Positions 25,056 to 34,455 of a DNA stretch of 64,000 bases are shown here, piece after piece. The notes below the pieces were generated by a model that was not told the DNA's origin, searched no databases, and saw only the letters and a program-made list of their open reading frames with translations. The position numbers and the translations under genes were made by a program. Origin of the DNA: Siderastrea radians (lineage: Eukaryota > Cnidaria > Anthozoa > Scleractinia > Rhizangiidae); assembly GCA_964017195.1 (NCBI GenBank), contig OZ024887.1, forward strand, positions 62,556,311 through 62,620,310. Reading direction: 5' to 3'. Position 1 is the first letter of the stretch. Every line of letters starts with the position of its first letter.

Positions 25056-28000
25056 TTCAATTTAGTCTAAGGGCTGAGAGCATGTCTAAGGGCTGAGAGA
25101 GTCAGATCTCACCTGTTAGGAGGAGTAAAACTTACCTGCCATTTTTATAGCATCCAGGGCCATGCAGTTGGTGAGCTTCATCAACAATGATGAGCCAGCA
25201 GCCTTGGGTTGAACAGCTGCTATATCCCCAGATCTGCCGATACCATGGCTTAGCCTAACAACCAAATACCAGTAAAAGAAAATGTCACAACACTTTCGCA
25301 TTGACTTCTCTTTAACAAAAGCAGTGTTGCTAACCCAGAAGCTTCTCAGTTCATCTCTGAGGGGTGTGGTCAAACTGCACAGTTCCAGAAAATATCCAAG
25401 GTTTTTTGGTTAGGACTCCCTTACCCCTCTGGAAATTTTCCAATTTAGTTTTTCCTTTGTTTAGACACTTTGACATTTAACCCTTTTACTCCCAGGAGTG
25501 CCTAAAATCAAAATTTAAAACAAATTTCAAATTTCATTTTGTAAAATACTTCAATATAAATAGTACCATGTAAAACTACTGCTGAAGAGGTTTCATTTGA
25601 ATAGTCATACCATCGGATTTCATCCACAGACTCAAAAGGTAGAAGAACCTTAAATGTCTCCATGACTGACTCTGAGAGTGAAAGGATTAAGACATCATTC
25701 CCCATTGGAATTTCCAATGACCTTCCTTAGGGGAGGTTTGGACAACTTCTGAAACCTAGCCTGCAGAGCAGGCGTATTTTGCTGGGCGAGCGATGAATAT
25801 CCTGGGCGAGCGGAGCGGAGCGATAAATAATCCGATATGCCGCCATCTTGAATATTAAAACTGACAGAGGGTTGGGGCGAGGCAAAAAATTGCATTGTGC
25901 ATCCAGGACCCACCTCACCAGCCACAAATGTACACATCAAATGCTAGATGAGATCTCTCAAGATTGATGGCTTACTCCATTTCATTCTTGAAAATAAAAT
26001 AGTATTGTGCCTCTGATTTAAGATAATACTGGTGGTTAATAATTATAATCAGAGGCAAACCTGGATTTGGATAGTTCTATGTTAATAACCCTTTCACTCC
26101 CAGCGTCAGGTATAGAGACATTAAGGTGATGCTAATTTTTGAGTCTGTGGATGAAATCCTATGGTGTGACCATTCAAATGAAACCTCTTCAGCAGTACTT
26201 TCACACAATACTATATATTTTATAGTTTAATGAGCATTTTCCAAAATGAAATTTGGGATTTGTCTTGAGTTTTGATTTTAGGCACGCTTGGGAGTAAAAG
26301 GGTTAAAGTGCAAAGGGCAAAACTGAGACCCCCTGCCCTTTTAGCCCTGAGAGTGGCATATGTCACATCATGTGCCATTACAACCTCAAGCTCTTTCAGG
26401 TCACTTAAGGATGGTGCCTCCTTTTGTCACTGCGAATACACTCTGCACATCTCGGGATATTTGGGTTTCTTAAGGAATTTGCCCCCTAATACAATAATAT
26501 TTTTGCGCGGTTTATGACCATGTTGAAAAAGCAGATCTTAGCAAGGGCTATCAGAATCTAAAAAGAAAATTGGGGGTAACCATACATTTTTCAGAGATAA
26601 TTGAGCTTAAATTTGGAAAGAAATTGCCATACACTCTTTGTATTTAAACGCTTTTTGAGAATTATTATAGTTGCCTAATTATCTCTGAACAAGAAAGCCC
26701 AATGGGCATTTTAACCGGCTGTTCTGACCCTCCCCACCCCTAGGTTTTACAGATGTTAGCGCGATCCTCTAGTTATACGAACCAGTGTGATGAATAGTGT
26801 GATTGTGTGACACAATATTTTGACTATAGCGTTACTGGATGACGTAATGTTTAAACTCTGATGACTCAGCTTATCTTTCTTATCGCTTTTATTTTTGCTG
26901 AAAAACGCACATTCACTCAAACGTTGAATGTCGGTATAAATTTGTCCATAACTGAGAATGCTTACACAGGGACGACCTAGACCGTAAATTCAAACAGTGA
27001 ACATACCAGTAGAATCAAAATATAACGCTTGATAAACACGAGCTTGAGCAGATCGTCAGAGTATGGGGCACGTTAAGGCATATCTCATGATGCGATGTTT
27101 AAATCCGGTTTGCTAACCTGGGAATCCCCTTGCAAAAGTACACAAGTTGACTCGGAATTCGTAACGTAAACAAATTACCTCAAACCCAACCAAGGCAACA
27201 ACGAACACCACACACAAACCACACGCATCGCTCGATAATATTCAGTTATTTTCTATCTTAAAGACTCGTAACAGCTACTTTATTAATTGATCTCCTTATT
27301 AACGACCAATTCCTTCGTCTTTATGAAATTCACATCAACTTCTTCCCTCATATAAAACACATCTCTCTCCCTTCTCAAGAACTATGATGTATCGATGGTG
27401 CAATCCACTAACTGCATCATCATACTAGTGCCAATCCCTTCTCTTCCTAAGCCACCGTTCCTTACCTCACTAATAAGCTGCAAACTCAGCTGTCGTTTCT
27501 CTCCTCTGCGAAATACAGGTTACCCAATGAGAAAACTTACAATCCACTGCGGAAACCGTCCCCCCATAAAACGCCAAGGGAAACTGCCTCTCACGCAACA
27601 CAATATTACACCGCTGCTACACAAAACGCAGCTTTCAAAGCAAATCACATTCACAGAAGTGTGAAATGCTCCTCACATTCACAAATCCTTACACTCCCAC
27701 ATTTTTACATCCCTCAAAATGTCAATCCCCATGACAAAACTCCTGCGCTAAGAAAATTTTCACCATAACCACTAACTAGCACAGCCAATTTCGCATTCAA
27801 TCCTATTAGCTGCTTTACTCAGTTGCGCATGTGTTATACAAGACAAATACTGAAACCCCATACTTAACAACCCTTCACCGTTCATATCTTAAATACTGTA
27901 AATTAAAAGACAAGAACACACGAAGGTAACATTCAGCAGACTAATATGCACATGTTTGTTATATATGACAGTACCGCTCTTGAGTGCCCGTACCACAAGC

Positions 28001-31000
28001 TTTACAGCACTTTGTTCGAATGTTAAGCCAACTGATGCAAAAAAAAAAAAAGTGTTCATTTTATAAACTGGTGGTCGCCATATGGCGACGGCTGGTTAAA
28101 AATGCATGGTTACCCACATTTTTCTTTTGCGTTCCAATAACCCTTGCTAAGATCTACTTTTTCCCCATAGCCATAACCTTTGCAAGAATACATCTCTATT
28201 AGGAGGCGCCATCCTTAAGCGTAATATTCCCAGGAAGGCAACTTGACCCATCCTTGGGTATAGGGACGCTACTAAGGGTTTGAAACCCTGACCCTGTTTA
28301 GGACAAAAAAAGCCCTAACTACCCTGTGTAGGACAACACCCTCCATTTTATGTCCATGTTTAGGACACACGGCAAAATGCATACCGTAAACACCGGCGTA
28401 TAAGCCGCACCTTTTTACCCTAAAACTTCGCTCAAAATTGGGGGTGCGGCTTATCTGCGAGAACATCTGGAAAAAAATCTGTAATTTTCCATGAATCATA
28501 ACCAAAACACCAAAATAAAGTCAAAAACGGTACCACGCTATCTTCGAGAACTCGCGTGGTAAATGGCCCACTGTTTCTCCGTTGTTGACAACTTTGATGG
28601 CAAATTTGTCAAAGCAATTATCGAACTCCCTTTCACAGGCAAGTTTGTCACCGATGGATGGCTTCCAAATATCCTTGTAAACCTGCATGGAAGCCACGAA
28701 CAGCTAAAGAAATCGCTAACATTTGCTTTGCGAATTGAACGAAGCGACAACACTTGTCACCAGTTTTCTCTCTTCTCATTGGACGCCTGGCTACTAAGCC
28801 TCGATACGGAACCGAACGGGGAACAAACTAATAAATTTTCCGGACTTGAATAGCTTTAACTGGAAAAATGCTGGGGAAAAGTTCATCGGGGAAAGCGGTC
28901 TTGTGTTCAAATACGTTTTCGTACCTTTTTTGTACTTGTTATATTATAAGGATTAAAATGTGTGTTTGAGTCTTATTCAGACTACAAATTGAATCACCGA
29001 TCCGTAGTGAAAAGGACTTCACTTCAGCCAATATGTTCATTTAACCTTATAAATGAAATGACTCTGCTATGAATTTTTGACAAAAAAAATTTTTTTTCCA
29101 AGTCTTGAGCTTCTAAACTCGGGGTGCGGCTTATCTGCAAGTGCGGCTTATACGCCGGTGTTTACGGTACTCTCATGTTTTACACAATTTTGAAGTGTTT
29201 CAAAGAATGGCAAACATTGATTTCCAATCTAGGATTGCTAAATACTGTATAAGCCACTGACAGTTAATCGTGGAACCATACCCTGTTTAGGAAAAGGACT
29301 GACCCTGTTTAAGACAGCTTTGCATAAAATTATATACCCTGTTAAGGGCACAGAGACCAAAAGCCATAACCTCCCCAGTGGCACGTGCCCATGTAGGTCA
29401 TGCATATAAGAGAGTCTGGAAGGGGAGGGGTGGGGTGGGGGCAGCTAATATATAATTTAATTATTTATTAAGTAACCAGGTGTGGGTTACCTGAAATGCC
29501 TTCTTGACACCAGTGAAGAAATTACTCTCCCTTCTCTTTCCCCTGCACCAACATTACCTGCAGAATCCAGTACAATTAACAATATTAGACTGCAGCCAGC
29601 TTCTAGATTCTATGAATGAATAGTCAATGAGGCACACTAATTTAGACATACCCTTTCTGCATTTAACTCATCAATTCGGTTACCTGGAAAGTTGTTACTG
29701 TCCATGATGGATAGTTCTTGTAGGAGAAGTTCAATGCTGATATCATCCCAGCCCTCTGATGGCCATTTCCTCTGAAAAGAAAATGCAAGGAATGTCTTCA
29801 TATGGAAAAAAAATACAATTTATAGGGGGTTCATTTAAGGCGGGAGGCTGGACGTAACGTCCGGTCGTTTGACATGTAAGGTCCGGTACTTTCACATGAA
29901 ATAATTATTTTCTGAAGTGCAAATAAATTGGATGATTTTGTATTTGTTTATCAAAGATAAAGTTGAGCCCAGATTTTGCTCATTTATATAACTCATACAA
30001 TCAGAAACGTTCCAGGGAATGCAGCAAATGGCGTTTCAGAGAGTCCAGTTTCAAAAATTTCCCGGAGGCCCTAGAAGTTTGTCCCTCGGCCCTCAATTCA
30101 GTACCTTCAGCACTCACGTATGCTTGTTGCACCTATGAATCCAGAGCTTCAAAATGTTACCGAAAACCCCAAATTTACTCAGCAGCAATGGGCATTTTAG
30201 CAAAATTGGTAGCATTTTAAATCCTTCCCCTTCCCTCCTCTGTCTTTAAGCCATTTTAGGGAGTCTGCTTTTATTTCTTGAAGGAATGCAACTTGCACAA
30301 AAATATCTCTCTTGTGAACGACAGAGGACTGTTGGAGCTGGACCACACTATATGTCTGTATTTGAGGAAGTTCAGTGTATGTGGGTGGATTACTTGGGAA
30401 AGTTCAGAGTACGTGTATGGACTTCTAAACTGAATCATAACAGTCTGTAAACATTTCATTAAGTATATCAAACAACCAACTGTCTCCCGGGGATTTGAAG
30501 TTTGTGCCAGGGGGTAGATACCTACTGGAGCTGGCATGATATCACGGTGAAAATCATTGAGTTGAACTAAGAGGGAGTGCCGCAACATAGTGAAGGCCAG
30601 TAGTCAAGCTTGCAGCTAGCAAAGCCTGGAAATTTGAGGGAGGGACGTTTGTCGTAAGCATCCCTGATAAAAAAGGCCCTCCTCCCACCGGAATAACTTT
30701 TTAAGTATGTACACCGTTCATTTCCTATGATTTCTTGGAAATTTGTGACAGATTATTCTCAGCATAGAACGTTTTCTTTTAACAAGACCCAGGTTGTAAT
30801 TTGGCTAAATAAACTTATTTTCTAATTTTAAGGAAAGCAAACGGTTTACATTTAGGGCCTCAGTCGATTCAATGAACGATCTGGGATCTACCTTTCGTCT
30901 TCCTCAAGCGATGTGTCCCTTGGATTTAAAAAAGAAATCATCATAATTGTCACTACTTACGTGTTCCAGGAATATTCTGATTTGATTTTCACGGCTCTTT

Positions 31001-31074
31001 CTAGCATTCTGAGCTTGCTGTACGTACGAAACTGGGATAATATTGCCACACGCTTCGAAGCTGGCGGAAAACAT
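9124..31074 (-). CDS. SEPSECS: O-phosphoseryl-tRNA(Sec) selenium transferase (SepSecS), 12 exons, one apparent frameshift
   Basis: PLP enzyme that converts phosphoseryl-tRNA(Sec) plus selenophosphate into selenocysteinyl-tRNA(Sec), the last step of Sec synthesis. Exons: 31074-30961, 29771-29684, 29557-29492, 25254-25136, 13994-13836, 13414-13261, 12797-12695, 12056-11927, 11485-11394, 10808-10715, 10247-10148, 9430-9124. All have AG/GT borders. The ATG at 31074 puts the PLP lysine in [12 protein letters not shown] (exon 8) at residue 284, the human position. Other family motifs are [19 protein letters not shown] (exon 4), [11 protein letters not shown] (exon 5), [18 protein letters not shown] (exon 7) and [10 protein letters not shown] (exon 11). 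Expected length is about 508 aa (human 501). Phases match at every junction except in exon 3: its 66 nt should be 67. [12 protein letters not shown] reads in one frame and SSLVSRRHF in the next, so one base is missing at about 29520-29524. This is either a sequence error or a loss-of-function allele. Confidence 0.93.
10064..10137. mobile_element. Short foldback element next to SEPSECS exon 11
   Basis: AACCTCGTCCCCCAGGGCCT on the left pairs with AGGCCCTGGGGACGAGGTT on the right. CCCTACC occurs on both flanks, a likely target duplication. Its right edge lies 10 bp inside the intron from the SEPSECS exon 11 donor (exon end 10148). Confidence 0.75.
10427..10627. mobile_element. Interspersed MITE family B, copy 1
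   Basis: Starts near CACCCTTTAAGCCCC and ends GGGGTTTAAAGGGTTAA. The interior contains ATTCTCCTCACTGTTCTTCA and GAGAATTTCCTTAAACATCA. Related copies lie at 60305-60495 and 61372-61575. Confidence 0.65.
10966..11300. repeat. (GACT)n microsatellite in SEPSECS intron
   Basis: Long imperfect run of GACT tetranucleotides with GACA and GATT variants, between SEPSECS exons 10 and 9. Confidence 0.9.
11798..11837. repeat. (CAA)n microsatellite
   Basis: About a dozen uninterrupted CAA trinucleotides in the intron between SEPSECS exons 9 and 8. Confidence 0.9.
12395..12604. mobile_element. Interspersed MITE family A, copy 1
   Basis: Ends GTTAACCCTTTAACTCCCA and TGGGAGTTGAAGGGTTAAC are inverted. The interior contains TTTCATTTGAATGGTC and GGATTTCATCCACAGACTCA. 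Other copies are at 25477-25691, 26083-26306 (reversed) and 42401-42618. Confidence 0.75.
14040..14115. mobile_element. Partial copy of the 36027-36125 hairpin element
   Basis: Contains ATATTTGAACTGCAGATTAG and ATATATGAAGACCATCGCAG, both matching the better preserved copy near 36.0-36.1 kb. Lies in SEPSECS intron 4 close to exon 5. Confidence 0.55.
14751..16942. mobile_element. pogo-like element with TTCGAAAAATCG subterminal repeats
   Basis: Ends CAGAGGAATTCCAATTTTTC and, reversed, CAGTGGAATCCCGATTTTTC sit between duplicated TA (14749-14750 and 16943-16944). Both subterminal zones repeat TTCGAA(A/G)AATCG(G/A). No transposase frame remains. The interior is occupied by a further insertion at 15072-16436. 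Confidence 0.75.
15072..16436. mobile_element. Nested foldback element, 9-10-bp TSD
   Basis: Ends AACCTGCGCTCAGGC and GCCTGATCGCAGGTT are inverted. TCCCCTTACT occurs at both outer flanks as a target duplication of the length seen in Mutator-like elements. Each end carries a small hairpin (GAATTTTAGC...GCTAAAATAG at the left; CTATTTTTCGTTTCG...CGAAACGAAAATAG at the right). A 95-codon frame inside (15185-15472) is not recognised. Confidence 0.7.
17300..17651 (+). pseudogene. Crypton/KIAA1958-type (DUF3504) N-terminal fragment, frameshifted
   Basis: Frame 17300-17560 encodes [15 protein letters not shown] and [14 protein letters not shown], which resemble the N-terminal, core-binding-like part of DUF3504 proteins (KIAA1958, ZMYM and QRICH1 relatives) derived from Crypton tyrosine recombinases. 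After the A-run at about 17547-17551 the match continues in another frame from 17553 ([20 protein letters not shown]). A frameshift has therefore broken the gene, and the catalytic domain is absent. It lies antisense to SEPSECS inside intron 4. Family assignment is from memory of conserved motifs. Confidence 0.65.
17652..17867 (+). pseudogene. Retrotransposon gag-like fragment
   Basis: Translated pieces such as [20 protein letters not shown] followed by an acidic TEFEDDHIR resemble the gag region of LTR retrotransposons common in invertebrates. Stops and a frameshift interrupt it. It directly follows the DUF3504 fragment and ends where the large inverted repeat begins. Confidence 0.5.
18090..18612. 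repeat. 9-bp minisatellite (TACAAGCCC/TACATGTCC)
   Basis: About 58 units of TACAAGCCC, TACATGTCC, TACAAGTCC and AACAAGTCC in alternating higher-order patterns. A 203-codon open frame on plus (poly YKPYMSYK) and a 178-codon frame on minus (poly VGLVGH) both arise because the unit length is a multiple of three. Confidence 0.95.
18625..18750. mobile_element. pogo-like terminal fragment
   Basis: Repeats of GTTCGAGTTATTGAG and GAGATATCGGGAGTTCGAG ending in GAGATTCAACTGTA match the subterminal style of the 14751-16942 element. Only one end is seen. Confidence 0.5.
19488..22956. repeat. Spacer of the inverted repeat with a diverged direct duplication
   Basis: Two diverged direct copies of about 0.7-1.1 kb lie here (about 20690-21790 and 21965-22680). 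They share AATC(A/G)ATCACAAAACTT, CAGGTTTGAAG-type and GAATG(C/T)AAGAA blocks and CATTACTGT...ACAGTAT(T/C)AC. No credible gene was recognised; frames of 78-103 codons have no family resemblance. Confidence 0.55.
22957..24490. repeat. Right arm of large inverted repeat
   Basis: Inverted counterpart of 17868-19487. It ends at ACCCTGTCCCTAAATCGTGC, matching the left boundary on the opposite strand. Its minisatellite is about 200 bp longer than the one in the left arm. Confidence 0.8.
23575..24305. repeat. 9-bp minisatellite (TTGTAGGGC/ATGTAGGAC)
   Basis: About 80 units, inverted relative to the array at 18090-18612. Four overlapping frames of 145-285 codons (poly-[24 protein letters not shown] types) are by-products of the repeat. 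Confidence 0.95.
24536..24695. repeat. (AAT)n/(ATA)n microsatellites
   Basis: Trinucleotide runs at about 24536-24556 and 24643-24695 flank a poly-T stretch. Confidence 0.9.
24860..25001. mobile_element. Foldback palindrome in SEPSECS intron 4
   Basis: Left arm TAATACATGG...GGAGATATGGAATTTCTC pairs with the right arm GAGAAATTCCATATCTCC...CCATGTATTA. The loop zone holds TCACTCGTTCGCTACGCTCA. A (TTA)n run follows at 25008-25054. SEPSECS exon 4 is 135 bp away. Confidence 0.75.
25477..25691. mobile_element. MITE family A, copy 2
   Basis: TTTAACCCTTTTACTCCCAG at the left and GAGAGTGAAAGGATTAA at the right, with the shared interior GGATTTCATCCACAGACTCA. Lies in SEPSECS intron 3. Confidence 0.7.
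26083..26306. mobile_element. MITE family A, copy 3 (reversed)
   Basis: TAATAACCCTTTCACTCCCA at the left and TTGGGAGTAAAAGGGTTAA at the right. The interior blocks (TGAGTCTGTGGATGAAATCC) are in the opposite orientation to copies 1 and 2. Confidence 0.7.
26404..28219. mobile_element. TIR element with G-poor interior
   Basis: CTTAAGGATGGTGCCTCC at the left is matched by GGAGGCGCCATCCTTAAG at the right. Weaker inverted similarity extends inward, for example AAAAGCAGATCTTAGCAAGG against CCTTGCTAAGATCTACTTTT. The interior at about 27170-27960 is conspicuously poor in G on the plus strand. An 89-codon frame (27395-27664) there is judged compositional. Confidence 0.7.
28384..29167. mobile_element. 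TA-flanked element, ends CCGTAAACACCGGCGTATAA
   Basis: Near-perfect terminal inverted repeats of about 28 bp lie between TA dinucleotides (28382-28383, 29168-29169). A 96-codon plus-strand frame (28563-28853) inside might be a transposase remnant but is not recognised. The element sits between two stretches rich in CCCTGTTTAGGAC (28280-28370 and 29280-29345), which look like one older repeat split by it. Confidence 0.75.
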
Positions 31075-31408
31075 CCCGCTTTCTCGCACCGACTGCTTAG
31101 TGTAGGAAGACGGAAATGAGAATTTCCGACTTGATCATTTCGGGGATTGCCGTCTGTAATTACATATCGTTTTGCCCAGTTACTTATCTCAGCAGAAATT
31201 AAAGTTTAAGAAATAGCAGTTTTGAAGCTATAGTTAAAATTTTAGCCAAAAAATAATTCAGGGAAAAAAGAAAATTACATTATTTTTGTTTGCTGGATAT
31301 AAACAATTGATTACGTGAATTTTCTCCCTACGTGGCACAAGGAGAAGAAATGGAAATGAGTACGAATGCAATCGAGAGAGCAAAATATCAACCGAAATTT
31401 CTGTAAAA
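31075..31408. promoter_or_regulatory. Shared SEPSECS-PWWP2 divergent promoter region
   Basis: 334 bp separate the SEPSECS ATG (minus, 31074) from the PWWP2-type ATG (plus, 31409). No other gene lies between, so both promoters must overlap here or start very close. No TATA element was assigned. Confidence 0.6.
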
Positions 31409-33496
31409 ATGGCTTGTTTACAAGCGGGAACCGTCCTTCCCGCGACTGTAGAGCAAGCATTAGAAAACTGCCTTCTAGTTTATGTTAAACATAAGTCAAG
31501 AATATTTCGGGGAGTGCTTTTTGACGAGAAGAACGCCGTTGTTTGGAGGTAGGTTAATTAACTTGTTTTTTCACAGTTTCTGTTGAATGATAAATTGTTA
31601 AAAATATTTTTGTGCGGGTTTTTATTCTACGAGATGGCCAGTTTGAAAGGAAATTAAATATTGTAGGGCCATGTTTTATTTTTTATCTATTTCATGTGTT
31701 ATATCCTTGAAATTTTAAGAGCCCCGCCACACGACCAAAGCACAAATCTTGGAGCAATGAAGGAGAAAGCTACTGGAGGTGGTAGTGTTGGTGATGGCGC
31801 TTCAAGGTGGTCAACGAGACAAGCCAGCCTGTTTTACAGACGACAGAACAATAGATCATTTTCTTGTAGAAGGATCCCAAGTTTATTTAGCGATGTAAAA
31901 GTCCTAACCGACTCAGATTTAATCAAGGAAAGTCAGACAGGCCCTGAAAATATTGTGGACAAATCAAGCTCCACAACCAAAAGACCATCTGCCTCTTGTG
32001 ATCATAAAAACAGACAAGGACAGGTTAAAAAGACAAGGGAAAATTCAGGCCAAAAGGCTAGTCTGTCAAGCCAAGCAGATGTTAGAAGTTCTAAATTTGA
32101 AACCAGCCTGAAAAGGAAATCTTCAGGACAAGACATCTGTGGCAGGCCATCCAAAAGAAAACCACAAATGGTGAGGCTTGTAAGCAAGGGTGTCCAGAAA
32201 AGCACTGGCAAGAAGCAAACGAAAGGGGAATGCAAAAGCCCAAGAAAAACTGAAGTAGGCAATGGTGATGGACATTCTCTTGGATCGAAGAATTCAATGA
32301 CAAAGAGTACTTCTTCATGTTACAAAGTTCTCACGGCAAGGCCATGTTCTGTTCCTGTGTTGCCTGTAGAAACAACACGAAAAAATGGTCAGCAAAGATC
32401 TGGTACTGTCTTGGTACTTAAGAAGGTTCTTCCATCTAGTGGCACAGAGACTAATATACTATCTTCAAGGAATAGCTTGGTATCACTAGTGACTAATTTG
32501 TCTGACAAGAATGTCAACAACAACATTGACAACAGCACTCAAGATCAAGATCAGGAAAATCAACTGGATAATACAGATTTTGACATTAAGCAGAAGTCAG
32601 GAGTAGAGGATAAAAAAGATGAAAGCATAGCTGAAATGAGTGTTGGATGCGAAGGCACTGATCCTATCTGTCTGACTGATAGTGTTGAAAGTGACTTGGC
32701 TGCAGACGGGACTTCTCCAAGTGGGGACCGTTTGTCTCCTCAATGTGGATTTCAGAATCAATCCAAAGAGGCTTCTTCAGAAGGCGTAATGGTGAATTTT
32801 AACAGTGTCTCAAGCAATGACACAGTTTGTACAGCAACAAAGGAATCCCAGACTGAAAACGTTACTATTAAAAGGTCAGCAAGAATTAGCGAGAGAAGGG
32901 AAAAATTTAACATTGCAAACCTTTTAACCAGGATGGAAAAGTCACAGGGGTATGGAAATTCTCTTAAGAAGTCAAATTTGTTTAAACCAGTTGGACCAGA
33001 TTACAGTCAGACAATTACAGCTTCTAAAGTCTTAAATCGTGATATTTCAAGCTCAGCATCAGAAAGAGAAATGCCAGATATATCTACCACAACACAAGAA
33101 CAGCAACCTCCAAAGCACAGGAGAGTTGGTTCGTTCGCCAAATATACACAAAGAGCAACCTGGCAACTTCATCCTCAACCTGCTCCTGTTGAGATAATTG
33201 ACCCTGTGTCTGTCGGCGACATCGTGTGGGGCAAAGTTCATGGGCATCCTTGGTGGCCAGGAAAGGTGTTGGCTATCAGTGGGATGAGGAATGAAGAGAG
33301 CAAAAACCTTTGGGACAGAGATGCTCATGTAGCCTGGTTTGGTTCCAACACAAGCTCCATTATGCGTCTTCATGCTCTTCAGTTGTTTATGCCCAACTTT
33401 GCTAAGCGGCACAAGAGGCATAAAAAAGGGTGTTACAAAGTTGCTGTCAGGGAAGCACAGGAGGCACTGCAAGCACAAATGGCCGATGACAACTGA
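31409..33496 (+). CDS. PWWP2A: PWWP domain-containing protein 2 (PWWP2A/B type)
   Basis: Two exons, 31409-31548 and 31720-33496 (GAG/GTAGGT donor, TTTAAG acceptor), give 638 aa. The first exon encodes MACLQAGTVLPATVEQALEN followed by VFRGVLFDEKNAVVW-type sequence, the conserved N-terminal block of PWWP2 proteins. Residues about 50-530 are Ser/Lys-rich and probably disordered. A single PWWP domain occupies about residues 541-630 with SVGDIVWGKVHGHPWWPGK (aromatic cage region) and VAWFGSNTSS. In vertebrates PWWP2A/B bind H3K36me3 and H2A.Z nucleosomes and recruit the NuRD-like M1HR histone deacetylase complex. Nuclear location is inferred. One copy would represent the ancestor of vertebrate PWWP2A and PWWP2B. 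AATAAA at 34436-34441 is a plausible poly(A) signal. Confidence 0.88.
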
Positions 33497-34455
33497 TTAA
33501 CATGGTAATTATCTTGAAAAACAATGCTTCAATCAGTCAATTTATGATACATTTAAAGCCTTTTTCAAATGGAGTACGACTGCCATGTTGAGTTTGTTAG
33601 ACAACATTCACATGCTCTTGCTTCAAAAATATTGGTTACGGTACTAGTTTGCAATGGAGGCTTATGTGTGGGAGTAGTGATACACCTGGTTGCTTTGTGC
33701 TACAGTACCCAGGCCTTCATAAACTAATACTGCAATAGCCTGTGAAAACAGCCGACATTTTGCGAGGTCGCCAGTTGAGCCCTCGCAAAACGATTTCTGA
33801 GTAACGAATGCAGAAATTCCATACTGATGACCTGCACTATTCAAATCTTGGTAGTGCTTCTGATTGGTTGAAAGAAAATTCCCTCGTGGCACAACCAATC
33901 AGAAGCACTACCAAGATCTGGGTATTGCACATCATCAGTATGGAATTTCTGTGCTCGTTACTCAGACGTCGCTTTGCGAGGGCTCAAATGCCGACCTCAC
34001 GAAAGGTCGGCTGTTTTCTCAGGCTAATACTGCAAATTAACTGTTTTCCAACTTTCATTGCAAGCTAAGTTAGGTCCATTTCAACTAACACAAAATAGAT
34101 GCAGTCTACTCAACAATGTTATTGTGTTTAGTAATAGTACAGCAGTGGCATGCAATTTGAATCCATGATATTTGGCGTGACTTTTTAATGCAGTAGGTCC
34201 TGCTAGCCACCCTACACAGGATTCAAGTAACACTGCTTGGTTTCAAATGCCATGATTGTCAGTCTCTCTCCACTCAGGTGTATAAATGGGTGAACGCTGG
34301 AGGTAACCCTTGGATGGGCTAGTATCCCATCCAGGGGTGGAGGGGGGGGAATAGTGATATGCCTGGTTGCTTTGTGCTACAGTACCTAGGGCTTTATAAA
34401 CTAATGCTGCAAATTAACTGTTTTCCAACTTTCAAAATAAAGTCTTGGATGCTTA
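33497..34455 (+). other. Probable 3' UTR of the PWWP2-type gene
   Basis: Contains a duplicated segment, CTGGTTGCTTTGTGCTACAG to CTGCAAATTAACTGTTTTCC, at 33690-34066 and again at about 34360-34430. The first copy is interrupted by a foldback element. A poly(A) signal follows the second copy. Confidence 0.5.
33732..34024. mobile_element. Foldback element with about 10-bp TSD and preserved empty site
   Basis: Arms TAGCCTGTGAAAACAGCCGA and TCGGCTGTTTTCTCAGGCTA are inverted and extend inward through ATTCCATACTGATGA and CTTGGTAGTGCTTCTGATTG. AATACTGCAA flanks both ends. The paralogous segment near 34400 reads AATGCTGCAAATTAAC without the insertion. Confidence 0.85.

Noticed and set aside
31087..31089. 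SEPSECS start five codons upstream
   Set aside because: That codon is GTG; the first ATG is at 31074 and gives numbering that matches the human PLP lysine.
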